Source of the DNA: Thermoproteota archaeon
GTDB taxonomy: Archaea; Thermoproteota; Thermoprotei_A; Sulfolobales; Ignisphaeraceae
Reading direction: 5' to 3'
DNA length: 64,000 nt
Assembly (NCBI GenBank): GCA_030550585.1
Contig: JAUQPB010000005.1
Location: forward strand, 36,962 to 100,961
Part shown: piece after piece, positions 56,655 through 63,446 of the stretch
Position numbering within the stretch: the first letter of the stretch is position 1
How the letters are laid out: every line of letters begins with the position of its first letter
The notes under the pieces: model-generated
Seen by the model: only the letters and a program-made list of their open reading frames with translations
Databases searched by the model: none
What the model was told of the DNA's origin: nothing
Made by a program: the position numbers and the translations under genes

Positions 56655-57431
56655 CTAATACATGTACTCTGTCTTGTCCTCTAATCCAGCCTCTCTAAAA
56701 GCTCTCTTTCTATTCAAACAGCTTTCACACCTACCACAATGCTTCTCAAAACCCTGGTAACAACTCCACGTCTCAAATATCAAGTCCCCGACAAGTTCAT
56801 AGCATTTTCTTATAACATCTCTCTTCCTCATCATCTCCATGCTGGGAGTCCATATGGATACCCTAGAAGAGTACTTTCTAAAGTGGCAGATTCTAAACGC
56901 GGCCTGGAGAGAGTGGAAACATTCTGGAGCGCAGTCTGGGTATTTAGGTCCCCAGTCTTCTGCGGGAGCAACATCATCGTATTGAGAGCCCAGAACAACA
57001 ACTACATTTGTATCCTCTTCCTCTGCAACGGTGTATGCATATGCTGTTGCTATAGTCGCCATAACAACGTTTCTAATTGGCACTACAACAGAAGGTCTAT
57101 ACTCCTCCTCGACAGCAACACTCTCATCTGTTAGCTGTGTCCCCCTCCAAAGCCTCTTCATGAAAGACATGTCCAGTATATGGATCTTTTCAACTGTTCC
57201 CCAGCCCCTTTCCTTTGCAACCCTATTAACCTTGTCAACAAGTCTCTTGACAGTTTCCATCTCTCTAAACCTAGCTTTGTGCCCATAGTCAAAGTAGAGA
57301 ACCTCTGCGTTGAACCCTTTTGACAGCCAGAAAACCATGCTACAGAAGCTGTCTGGCCCACCACTAACAACAGCTATAACCTTTGTCTTCATAAACGTGG
57401 CCACCTCAGCCGATATAGTCGTGTCTTTCAT
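56655..57431 (-). CDS. queC: 7-cyano-7-deazaguanine (preQ0) synthase
   Basis: QueC makes preQ0 from 7-carboxy-7-deazaguanine with ATP and ammonia for archaeosine in tRNA. It has the PP-loop VVSGGPDSFCSMVFWL, YFDYGHKARFREM and the zinc ligands CYQGFEKHCGRCESC. The ATG at 57431 directly follows the stop of the gene upstream; ATG at 57440 and 57392 are alternatives. It is the last gene of the pdxS operon. Confidence 0.92.
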   Translation of the reverse strand: MKDTTISAEVATFMKTKVIAVVSGGPDSFCSMVFWLSKGFNAEVLYFDYGHKARFREMETVKRLVDKVNRVAKERGWGTVEKIHILDMSFMKRLWRGTQLTDESVAVEEEYRPSVVVPIRNVVMATIATAYAYTVAEEEDTNVVVVLGSQYDDVAPAEDWGPKYPDCAPECFHSLQAAFRICHFRKYSSRVSIWTPSMEMMRKRDVIRKCYELVGDLIFETWSCYQGFEKHCGRCESCLNRKRAFREAGLEDKTEYMY

Positions 57432-57433
57432 GT

Positions 57434-58585
57434 TTAGCATAGCTTATAAAGCTTTATCTTTCTCTTCCCCCTTGACACAACCTCGTAGCACACCTCTCCG
57501 TTTTTCTCCATAGACTTTAGAGCCTTGTAAACACCTCTTAATGTGTACTCTCCATTCTCTTTCCAAATCTCATAGGCAGTTGCAAGAGATTTCCTAGAGA
57601 GGGTCTCTACTATACGGCTCTTCAACAAACTGTGCCTCCCACTCCTCACAACATGTTTTATCCCGCCACTGAGTATAGCTATAGAATTGCCTATGTTCTC
57701 AGCTATGTAGTAGCTTATAGCTGATATCGGCTTGGCTTTGATGCCTCTTTGGGCAAGCGCTTTCAGCGCTTCGTATATCTCTTCATCAGATATCCTAACA
57801 GTTTTTATCTCCTGGCTTAGCCTAAGCAGATCCGGGGTGTTCTGAGACCCTGCAAGAACAGCTACAATGCTGTAGCTTGCGTCGAGCCCTGCTTTCCTCA
57901 GATCCTGAATACCCTTTAGAATTGAGTATGCAAGCAAACCCGTTTCAGCTGGAACCACAATACTTTCTACCCTAGTATTAGATTCATAGACTTCGAAGAC
58001 TATTGTCTTGAGCCCCTCAACAGTCAATGGATTGAAGTAGCTGATGTAGATAAGACTGTCTCCCCCGCACTGCAAAGACATGTTCTTCGCCAATCCAATG
58101 TTTTTCGACGCAAAATACATTAGATCATCTACTAGAACTTCAAAGAGGTTTTGTATCTCGACAGAGATTCTATTAGAGCCAATAGCATGCTCCATATAGT
58201 ACACAACAGATTTTGTGAAATCTTCGACATACTGAACAATAAACGACTTGTTGATGGCGTTGCCAAGGCTCATAACATGCGATACTATGACTGCTGAAGC
58301 GCGATCTGCGTAAGAGCCCGTTGGGTTCCTAGACTCATCTTTGATTAGAACGCCCCCGATTTTGTATATGGGTGTTAGAGCCTCGCCTAAGGAGAATTCT
58401 TTTCCAAAAGATGGTAGAAGGGATGAATATCTCCAAACACTAGGCTTAGCGGGGTCAACCCTAAACACAGGGTTTTCATAGTCTATAACGAGAAGACCTC
58501 CGCATACTGGGCAAGAGCATGTGTAAGGGGCTTCACGAAAAACAGTTTTGCAGTTTATGCATCGGAAAAAAATAATTTTTTCTAT
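57434..58585 (-). CDS. Degenerate threonine-synthase-like protein with zinc ribbon and C-terminal winged helix
   Basis: Three parts are visible. First comes a zinc ribbon (RCINCKTVF...CSCPVCGG) encoded at about 58561-58490. Next is a fold-type II PLP domain resembling threonine synthase (WRYSSLLP, LIKDESRNPTGSYADRAS). Last, the final 65 residues form a winged helix (LATAYEIWKENGEYTLRGVYKALKSMEKNGEV with wing RGKRKIKLYKL). The PLP lysine of SFKDR is Ala here and the SSGNxG phosphate loop is replaced, so catalysis is unlikely. The first canonical start is GTG 58468, after the ribbon. An ATA at 58585 (GAGGT upstream) or a frameshift in the T7 run at 58572-58566 from ATG 58592 could include the ribbon. 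It lies in the pdxST-queC operon. Confidence 0.8.
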   Translation of the reverse strand: MEKIIFFRCINCKTVFREAPYTCSCPVCGGLLVIDYENPVFRVDPAKPSVWRYSSLLPSFGKEFSLGEALTPIYKIGGVLIKDESRNPTGSYADRASAVIVSHVMSLGNAINKSFIVQYVEDFTKSVVYYMEHAIGSNRISVEIQNLFEVLVDDLMYFASKNIGLAKNMSLQCGGDSLIYISYFNPLTVEGLKTIVFEVYESNTRVESIVVPAETGLLAYSILKGIQDLRKAGLDASYSIVAVLAGSQNTPDLLRLSQEIKTVRISDEEIYEALKALAQRGIKAKPISAISYYIAENIGNSIAILSGGIKHVVRSGRHSLLKSRIVETLSRKSLATAYEIWKENGEYTLRGVYKALKSMEKNGEVCYEVVSRGKRKIKLYKLC

Positions 58586-58591
58586 TGCTCA

Positions 58592-59188
58592 TTACCTCTT
58601 CACCAAGCCAATGAAGTATCTATACACCTTGTCATCTCCTGTGATCTCGGGGTGGAAGGTTAATGCGATTAGATTTCCCTGCTTTGCTGCAACACCAATT
58701 TTACCTATTTGTGGGTGTTCTATATATCCTGTTATCCTGGCCCCATTCCAAGCCTCGGCTATTCCAGGAGCTCTAATGAAAGCTACAACAACGTCTCCTA
58801 TCTCATCGATGTATACCCTGGCAACAAAGCTGTTTTTCTGGCGCCCGAAAATATTTCTGATTACGTTTATATCCATTAGTTCGAGTGTTGGCTGATTGGT
58901 CTCCCCCAAGACCCTGTCGAAAACCTTTTTAGCCATTACTATAGCCCCTGCGCATGTGCCCATAACCGGTGAACCGCTTCTCACAAATTCTCTGACTGCA
59001 TCAACCATTCCCTTTATCGCCATTAGTTTTCCTATTGTTGTAGATTCTCCCCCAGGTATTATCAAAGCATCTATGTTTCTCAGATCACTTGGTGTTTTAA
59101 CATATCGCGCTTCTATCCCCAGCCCCTTCAGCACTTGGTAGTGCTCTAGGTAATCTCCTTGCAGTGCTAAAACGCCTATCCTAGCCAC
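58592..59188 (-). CDS. pdxT: Pyridoxal 5'-phosphate synthase, glutaminase subunit
   Basis: This 198-residue class I glutaminase supplies ammonia to PdxS. It opens IGVLALQGDYLEHYQVLKGLG. It has the oxyanion block IIPGGESTTIGKLM, the nucleophile Cys in MGTCAGAIVMAK and the His-Glu pair in LTFHPEITGD. It starts three bases after pdxS and ends at a stop codon overlapping an out-of-frame ATG (TAATGA). Confidence 0.94.
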   Translation of the reverse strand: MARIGVLALQGDYLEHYQVLKGLGIEARYVKTPSDLRNIDALIIPGGESTTIGKLMAIKGMVDAVREFVRSGSPVMGTCAGAIVMAKKVFDRVLGETNQPTLELMDINVIRNIFGRQKNSFVARVYIDEIGDVVVAFIRAPGIAEAWNGARITGYIEHPQIGKIGVAAKQGNLIALTFHPEITGDDKVYRYFIGLVKR

Positions 59189-59191
59189 CTT

Positions 59192-60229
59192 CTACTCACC
59201 TCTAATCTGCATCAACTCCTCTGGTCTCAGCTTCCTAACATCGATTCCAACCATAGACACTTTCTCAGACACCATTTTCTGTGCCTCAACAACAGTCTCC
59301 GGATCATCGTAGAATGATGTAGCCAAAACTATTGCCCTTGCCCTCGCCTCTGGGTCACCGCTCTTGAATATGCCAGAGCCAACAAAAACGCCGTCTGCTC
59401 CAAGCCACATCATAAGAGCTGCATCGGCTGGTGTGGCTATGCCCCCAGCAGCAAAGTTTACTACGGGTAGTCTACCAAGTCTTGCTGTGAGCAATGCTAG
59501 TTCATATGGAACCTTATTCTCTTTGGCATAGACCCAGATAGCCTCGTGGTCTCCAGCCATATAGTATCCTCTAAGCGTTGCGATATCCCTGTTAACAAGC
59601 TTCATATGCTTAACAGCTTCAGCCACATTGCCTGTTCCCGGCTCCCCCTTTGTCCTAATCATCGATGCCCCCTCGTATATTCTTCTCAACGCCTCTGGCA
59701 AGCTTCTAGCCCCATTTACAAAAGGTGTTTTGAAATCCCATTTGTTTATATGGGCCTTTTCATCGACTGGCGTCAAAACCTCGCTTTCATCTATCAAGTC
59801 AACCCCTATCTCCTCGAGCAACCTAGCCTCCTCAGCATGCCCAATTCTACACTTTGCTGAAACAGGAATTGTTATAGAACTCATAACAGCTTCTATAACC
59901 CTCAAATCAGCTGTTCTAGCCACACCACCAGCTGCTCTAACATCGTATGGAAGCTTGTCCAAAACCATTACACCGACAGCACCAGCATCCTCAGCTATAG
60001 CAGCTTGCTTCTCGTTAGTGACATCCATTATGACCCCTCCCTTAAGCATAGATACAAAGCCGTATCTAACAAGCGGGGTCCCCTCTCTAATGGGTATTAC
60101 CTCTAGACCCTCCTCCCTAGCCCTATCCCTCAGCTCAAGTAGGCCGTATATGAGATCCCTAAGTTTCTCAAGCCAAACATACGAATCTGTCAACTTCAAT
60201 GCAAACCAACCCAGAGCTGTCGTTAACAT
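59192..60229 (-). CDS. pdxS: Pyridoxal 5'-phosphate synthase, lyase subunit
   Basis: PdxS condenses ribose 5-phosphate, glyceraldehyde 3-phosphate and ammonia into PLP. Family blocks are [34 protein letters not shown], the Schiff-base Lys in [10 protein letters not shown], the second Lys in [13 protein letters not shown], and [18 protein letters not shown]. The frame opens at 60319, but AATTTTATTATTC (about 60251-60239) as TATA box favours the ATG at 60229. Even so the protein keeps about 50 extra residues ([19 protein letters not shown]) before the normal N-terminus. Confidence 0.93.
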   Translation of the reverse strand: MLTTALGWFALKLTDSYVWLEKLRDLIYGLLELRDRAREEGLEVIPIREGTPLVRYGFVSMLKGGVIMDVTNEKQAAIAEDAGAVGVMVLDKLPYDVRAAGGVARTADLRVIEAVMSSITIPVSAKCRIGHAEEARLLEEIGVDLIDESEVLTPVDEKAHINKWDFKTPFVNGARSLPEALRRIYEGASMIRTKGEPGTGNVAEAVKHMKLVNRDIATLRGYYMAGDHEAIWVYAKENKVPYELALLTARLGRLPVVNFAAGGIATPADAALMMWLGADGVFVGSGIFKSGDPEARARAIVLATSFYDDPETVVEAQKMVSEKVSMVGIDVRKLRPEELMQIRGE

Positions 60230-60377
60230 GGTTATGAATAATAAAATTTGCTGAACGTTCAATAAACATAACCCAAAATCGCAGAAGCCCCTTGAAATAT
60301 GTTTCAAACTCATTATCATAATTATTTTGAGAAAAACTTATTAACCTTGAAACAGGTTTCAGGTTCTGGCGACAAAA
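60230..60377. promoter_or_regulatory. Divergent promoter of pdxS and the Trp/Pro-rich gene with three palindromes
   Basis: TGAACGTTCA (60252-60261) is a perfect palindrome just upstream of the pdxS TATA element. TGAAATATGTTTCA (60293-60306) is in mid-region. TGAAACAGGTTTCA (60348-60361) lies between the TATA-like ACTTATTAAC (60337-60346) and the ATG at 60378 of the opposite gene. The latter two share arms TGAAA(C/T) and GTTTCA with a 2-bp centre. One regulator probably controls both directions. Confidence 0.55.
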
Positions 60378-60650
60378 ATGAGTTGGTGGTGGAGCCCATA
60401 CCCAGGTAAAGGACCGTGGAGCTGGTTACCACCGCCACTAAGACCAGGTTGGTGGCTGGGCAGGGGATGGTGCTGGCTGCTGTGGTGGCCATACGTAACA
60501 TATTCATATCCATGGCCCTTCCCAGCAATTCCAGATCCAGAACTTGAACGCAGATATCTTGAGGAGATAAAGAGGTATTTATCAGACGTTGTCATAAGGG
60601 AGATCGATAGAAGGTTAGAGGTGCTTAGAGGAGAGAAGAAGACGAGCTAA
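60378..60650 (+). CDS. Trp/Pro/Gly-rich small protein
   Basis: This is a 90-residue protein. Residues 1-50 contain 14 Trp and about 13 Pro (SWWWSPYPGKGPWSWLPPPL and GWWLGRGWCWLLWWPY). Residues 54-90 are a charged helix (PELERRYLEEIKRYLSDVVIREIDRRLEVL). It resembles the W/G-rich archaeal proteins grouped near DUF5320, whose function is unknown. Its promoter carries a TGAAAC palindrome and is shared with pdxS. Confidence 0.65.
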   Translation: MSWWWSPYPGKGPWSWLPPPLRPGWWLGRGWCWLLWWPYVTYSYPWPFPAIPDPELERRYLEEIKRYLSDVVIREIDRRLEVLRGEKKTS

Positions 60651-60747
60651 GCCTGATTAGCCCATGGTCGACAACAACCATTTTTTAAATATACCGACAC
60701 AAGATGTTTTACAATGTTTAGAGCCTTTCTCTAGATATGAACCGAGC

Positions 60748-61215
60748 TCAACTGGTTTGTGGTTCACTATTTGTACAGCTTCTCAAAAGCCTTTTCTTAG
60801 AGGAGTAGAAAAGACTCCAATTCACCTTGTATCCATACTCTATCTCTAGACGGCGAAGAAAATACATCAATTCGTTGATGCCCTTCACCAACTCACTGCA
60901 ATTAAACATCCAGTAGGACGCTAATGGGCATTCCGAATCAAATCTAATTCCAGTATCTTCATCGTATATGAGTGGGTATATTCTACAGCCAAGAGGTCTC
61001 GCATCGTAGATGCGACAACTACCAGAAGACTCGTCGAGAAATATGCAGCGTCCATCGACATTCCTCAGCCTAATGAAAGAGTCCCGCAGCTCAGCAAAAT
61101 CGTCGCATCTATAGCCCAAACCCTCTATCCTCTCCAAGTCACATCTAAGCAAAATCATTTCTGTGTTTCTACAACAACGCAAACACGTTCTGCAATACGT
61201 GTGTTCAAACACCAT
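60748..61215 (-). CDS. YkgJ-like CxxCxxCC family protein
   Basis: The N-terminus VFEHTYCRTCLRCCRN has the CxxCxxCC motif. Later GRCIFLDESSGSCRIYDARPLGCRIYPL supplies further cysteines. This is the zinc/iron-chelating YkgJ (UPF0153) pattern; biochemical role unknown. The frame opens at 61236, and the ATG at 61215 gives the family start (155 residues). Confidence 0.82.
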   Translation of the reverse strand: MVFEHTYCRTCLRCCRNTEMILLRCDLERIEGLGYRCDDFAELRDSFIRLRNVDGRCIFLDESSGSCRIYDARPLGCRIYPLIYDEDTGIRFDSECPLASYWMFNCSELVKGINELMYFLRRLEIEYGYKVNWSLFYSSKKRLLRSCTNSEPQTS

Positions 61216-61446
61216 ACCACTAACCAAATGCATCAATCAGCTGGTATCTGAATATTTATAGAGTATCTATTTTAGCTATTGTTGCATAGGTAATCAGTTT
61301 TGTATGCCAGTTCCACCATGCAGTCTAGGAAACTGCGTATGCACCACGGCATTTGCTTGAAACGACTGTGTTTATTACCGTATGAAAGACAGAGATAATT
61401 AGCTAGGCTATCTCTAAATAAGCTATGTAGCTGAGGTGGCAATGTG

Positions 61447-62439
61447 ATGAATAGAGGGCCTAGCTATACAATCTACGTAGAGGAACTGGACAAGGTGATA
61501 AACTTTGTTGACAGAGAGGATGAGGCTCTATGGTTTAGAGACATTGTTTCTAGGGGTACAGCATTTCCTGTGACTATCTATGGCCCTGAGGGATGCGGAA
61601 AAACAGCGTTTCTTAGGTATATGGTTAGAGGGCTTGGTGTAAGCAGAGACATGGTTATTGTTTACGTGGATGCTCTAGAGCATTTCGATGTTGGAAAAGC
61701 CTTGTTTGCATCATACAAAGAGGTCTTTGAATTTATACAGGATCTAATTTCAATACCGCTGGGAGCTTCAATAGCTAGGGCTATTATGTCTGTTGTCAGC
61801 AGATTTGCTCAGAGAATTGGGTTGGAGGGCAAGTCCGTGGTTGTTGTTCTCGATGATGTGTATAGAGCTATAGGTTTGGATGAGGTGGATAGATATACAA
61901 AGTCTCTCTATGAATGGATTGGCTATCTACATGAAAGATACAAGGCATCGAACGTAGCCATAGTTCTAACAACCTCTGAGGGCATGTCAAAGAGGATTCT
62001 ATCCAAACACACATATGTATCCATATACATGATGTGGAACCTGCCTAAGAAAAGCTTTGAAGAGTTCGTCGAGCAGCTGAATCCACATATAGATGCCGAA
62101 GCCATTTGGATGCACACCGGAGGCAATCCACGGGCAACCATAGACCTGGCAAGACATGGCTGGAGCATCGACAAGTGGCTTAGCAAAATCTACGAGGATA
62201 GAATCAGAAGAGCTGTACACATAATCGGAAGAGACAAAATCCTCCAACTTGCAGAAAATCCAGACTTTGATTGGGCAATAGCCGAGAAACTCGAAGAGCT
62301 AAACCTTATGATAGAACTTAGAAGAAGTTCCGCCATAAGCCAAATACCTAAGAAAGACCTTGACCTCGGCATAGGCGAGGAGTGGGCATGGCAAATACCG
62401 GCATACAGATATGCAATCACACGATTCGCAAAAAGCTAA
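61447..62439 (+). CDS. Archaeal AAA ATPase
   Basis: This 330-residue ATPase has Walker A IYGPEGCGKTAFLRY near residue 47 and Walker B VVVVLDDVYRAIG. It also has the sensor strand VAIVLTTSEGM and the helical C-terminal domain HTGGNPRATIDLARHGWS. It belongs to the same broad archaeal ATPase group as 20927-22042 but is only distantly similar. GAGGTGG at 61431-61437 sits nine bases before the ATG at 61447. Role unknown. Confidence 0.83.
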   Translation: MNRGPSYTIYVEELDKVINFVDREDEALWFRDIVSRGTAFPVTIYGPEGCGKTAFLRYMVRGLGVSRDMVIVYVDALEHFDVGKALFASYKEVFEFIQDLISIPLGASIARAIMSVVSRFAQRIGLEGKSVVVVLDDVYRAIGLDEVDRYTKSLYEWIGYLHERYKASNVAIVLTTSEGMSKRILSKHTYVSIYMMWNLPKKSFEEFVEQLNPHIDAEAIWMHTGGNPRATIDLARHGWSIDKWLSKIYEDRIRRAVHIIGRDKILQLAENPDFDWAIAEKLEELNLMIELRRSSAISQIPKKDLDLGIGEEWAWQIPAYRYAITRFAKS

Positions 62440-62607
62440 ACACAGCATTGAACAAGCATTTATTAGAGGCTTTTAGCTTTGAAAGCCATGGCTATTGCTT
62501 AATACCATTGCAAAACCTCTTTTCAGAGATGCTGAACCAGGGAAGGCATCGATGTATAAATTTTTAGATTAGACAATATGCTAAACACAATGTAGTTATG
62601 ATTTTGG

Positions 62608-62841
62608 ATGATACAACCGCTGAAAAGAATTTGGACACCATTGCCAAGTGTCCTGTCAGAGAAGGTATGGGTAACAACATCAAAAGAGATATATTTAAAC
62701 ACAATATCAAAGGCTATTAGCAGATATGGTGCCATAGATGCTGTATCCAGCAATGTCTCAATCTATGTAGTCAAACCTGGATTCAACGAAAAAGCGAAGA
62801 GGAGTTTCACAGCATATATTGAGATGTCCTCAACTCCATAG
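62608..62841 (+). CDS. Small hypothetical protein next to the tRNA half
   Basis: This 77-codon ORF from ATG 62608 ends ten bases before the tRNA 3' half. Its composition is protein-like, with an alternating strand-helix pattern (KVWVTTSKEIYLNTISKAISRYG then VSIYVVKPGFNEKAKRSFTAYIEM). There is a TATA-like GTATAAATT at about 62552-62560, a little far upstream. I know no homologue. A competing ATG frame at 62597 is 40 codons long and looks random. Confidence 0.45.
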   Translation: MIQPLKRIWTPLPSVLSEKVWVTTSKEIYLNTISKAISRYGAIDAVSSNVSIYVVKPGFNEKAKRSFTAYIEMSSTP

Positions 62842-62850
62842 AGATTGTGT

Positions 62851-62891
62851 GGCGGGCCCGGAGGATTCGAACCTCCGACCACCGACTTCAG
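62851..62891 (-). tRNA. 3' half of a tRNA gene, likely attachment-site copy
   Basis: Read on the minus strand from 62891: anticodon-like CTG, then AA, stem strand GTCGG, variable TGGTC, T stem GGAGG, T loop TTCGAAT, CCTCC and acceptor strand GGGCCCG followed by C. The 5' half (which should include CGGGCCC and a CCGAC stem strand) is not found in the next 150 bp or more. Position 33 is A, not T, so homology probably starts at the anticodon. CTG would mean Gln, but C73 would better suit His, so identity is open. No CCA is encoded. Confidence 0.6.
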
Positions 62892-63031
62892 TGGCTTTGC
62901 TTCTCTGCTTTTCGTATGTATTCGCTACATAGTTCTAGTATTCCCTTGTAGTCGTCTGATGAGATATCGTCTCCTACTCTAAGCTCTAGGAGGCTTCTAC
63001 ACTCTTCTTCGCCGAGCCTGAGCCTGGCCAT
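62888..63031 (-). CDS. 47-residue hypothetical protein whose end overlaps the tRNA half
   Basis: The ATG at 63031 follows GGTGA. The product starts MARLRLGEEECRSLLELRVG and is mostly charged and helical (YKGILELCSEYIRKAEKQSH at the end). Its TGA lies inside the tRNA 3' half, as expected for a gene that belonged to an element integrated there. The frame remains open upstream to 63292, but that part is antisense to the next gene. I know no homologue. It is divergent from 63093-63383. Confidence 0.55.
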   Translation of the reverse strand: MARLRLGEEECRSLLELRVGDDISSDDYKGILELCSEYIRKAEKQSH

Positions 63032-63063
63032 GGGTTCACCACTTACTTGTTTACTGTTGCTCA

Positions 63064-63073
63064 CATAATTATG
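63064..63073. promoter_or_regulatory. Shared palindromic TATA element
   Basis: CATAATTATG is a perfect palindrome. It is centred about 25 bp before the GTG at 63093 on the plus strand and about 38 bp before the ATG at 63031 on the minus strand, so it can serve both divergent genes. Confidence 0.45.
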
Positions 63074-63092
63074 CCTTGCCGGCTCTTGGTTA

Positions 63093-63383
63093 GTGGGGAG
63101 CGCAGTGTCTCTTGTTGTGGAGAGTGATAGGAGCGTTGAAGCAGGGGTGAAGCAGAGGTACACAGTGTACGTAAAGCCATCGAAGAAGGTAGTCGTTACC
63201 AGACCGGGTTCAGAAGCAAGCGTATCATTACATGTAGAGTCGAACACCAGTCTAGAAGTCCACTTATTCGTCGAGGGACTAGAGCCGACCATAGCAACCT
63301 ACACTCTTTCACCGCAGAGGGAATATATACCGTTCACTTCGAGCCTGGAGCTCCTAGTGTCGCATAACGTTATAATAAACTAA
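63093..63383 (+). CDS. 96-residue beta-rich hypothetical protein
   Basis: The GTG at 63093 is 25 bp after the TATA element, a leaderless arrangement. The protein shows alternating beta strands (SAVSLVVESDRSVEAG, RYTVYVKPSKKVVVTRPG, SVSLHVESNTSLEVHLFVEG), like an immunoglobulin-type or capsid-like sandwich, with no signal peptide. DNA here is more G+C-rich than the backbone. Family unknown; it is probably part of the element beside the tRNA half. Confidence 0.6.
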   Translation: MGSAVSLVVESDRSVEAGVKQRYTVYVKPSKKVVVTRPGSEASVSLHVESNTSLEVHLFVEGLEPTIATYTLSPQREYIPFTSSLELLVSHNVIIN

Positions 63384-63446
63384 TAATAAAAATAACTAGA
63401 TATATGGTCTTGAAAATTGGGAAAAAATAGAAAATGAGTTGGGATA

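Noticed and set aside
61340..61400. TGAAACGACTGTGTTTA before the AAA ATPase at 61447 as another TGAAAC-type operator
   Set aside because: The right arm does not match GTTTCA and the spacing is wrong.
62851..63060. Complete intron-containing tRNA gene
   Set aside because: No acceptor 5' strand CGGGCCC, D arm or CCGAC stem strand is found within 150 bp on the 5' side, which is occupied by a coding frame.
63032..63292. N-terminal extension (87 codons) of the 47-residue minus-strand gene
   Set aside because: It is antisense to the well-supported gene at 63093-63383, and an ATG with GGTGA lies at 63031.
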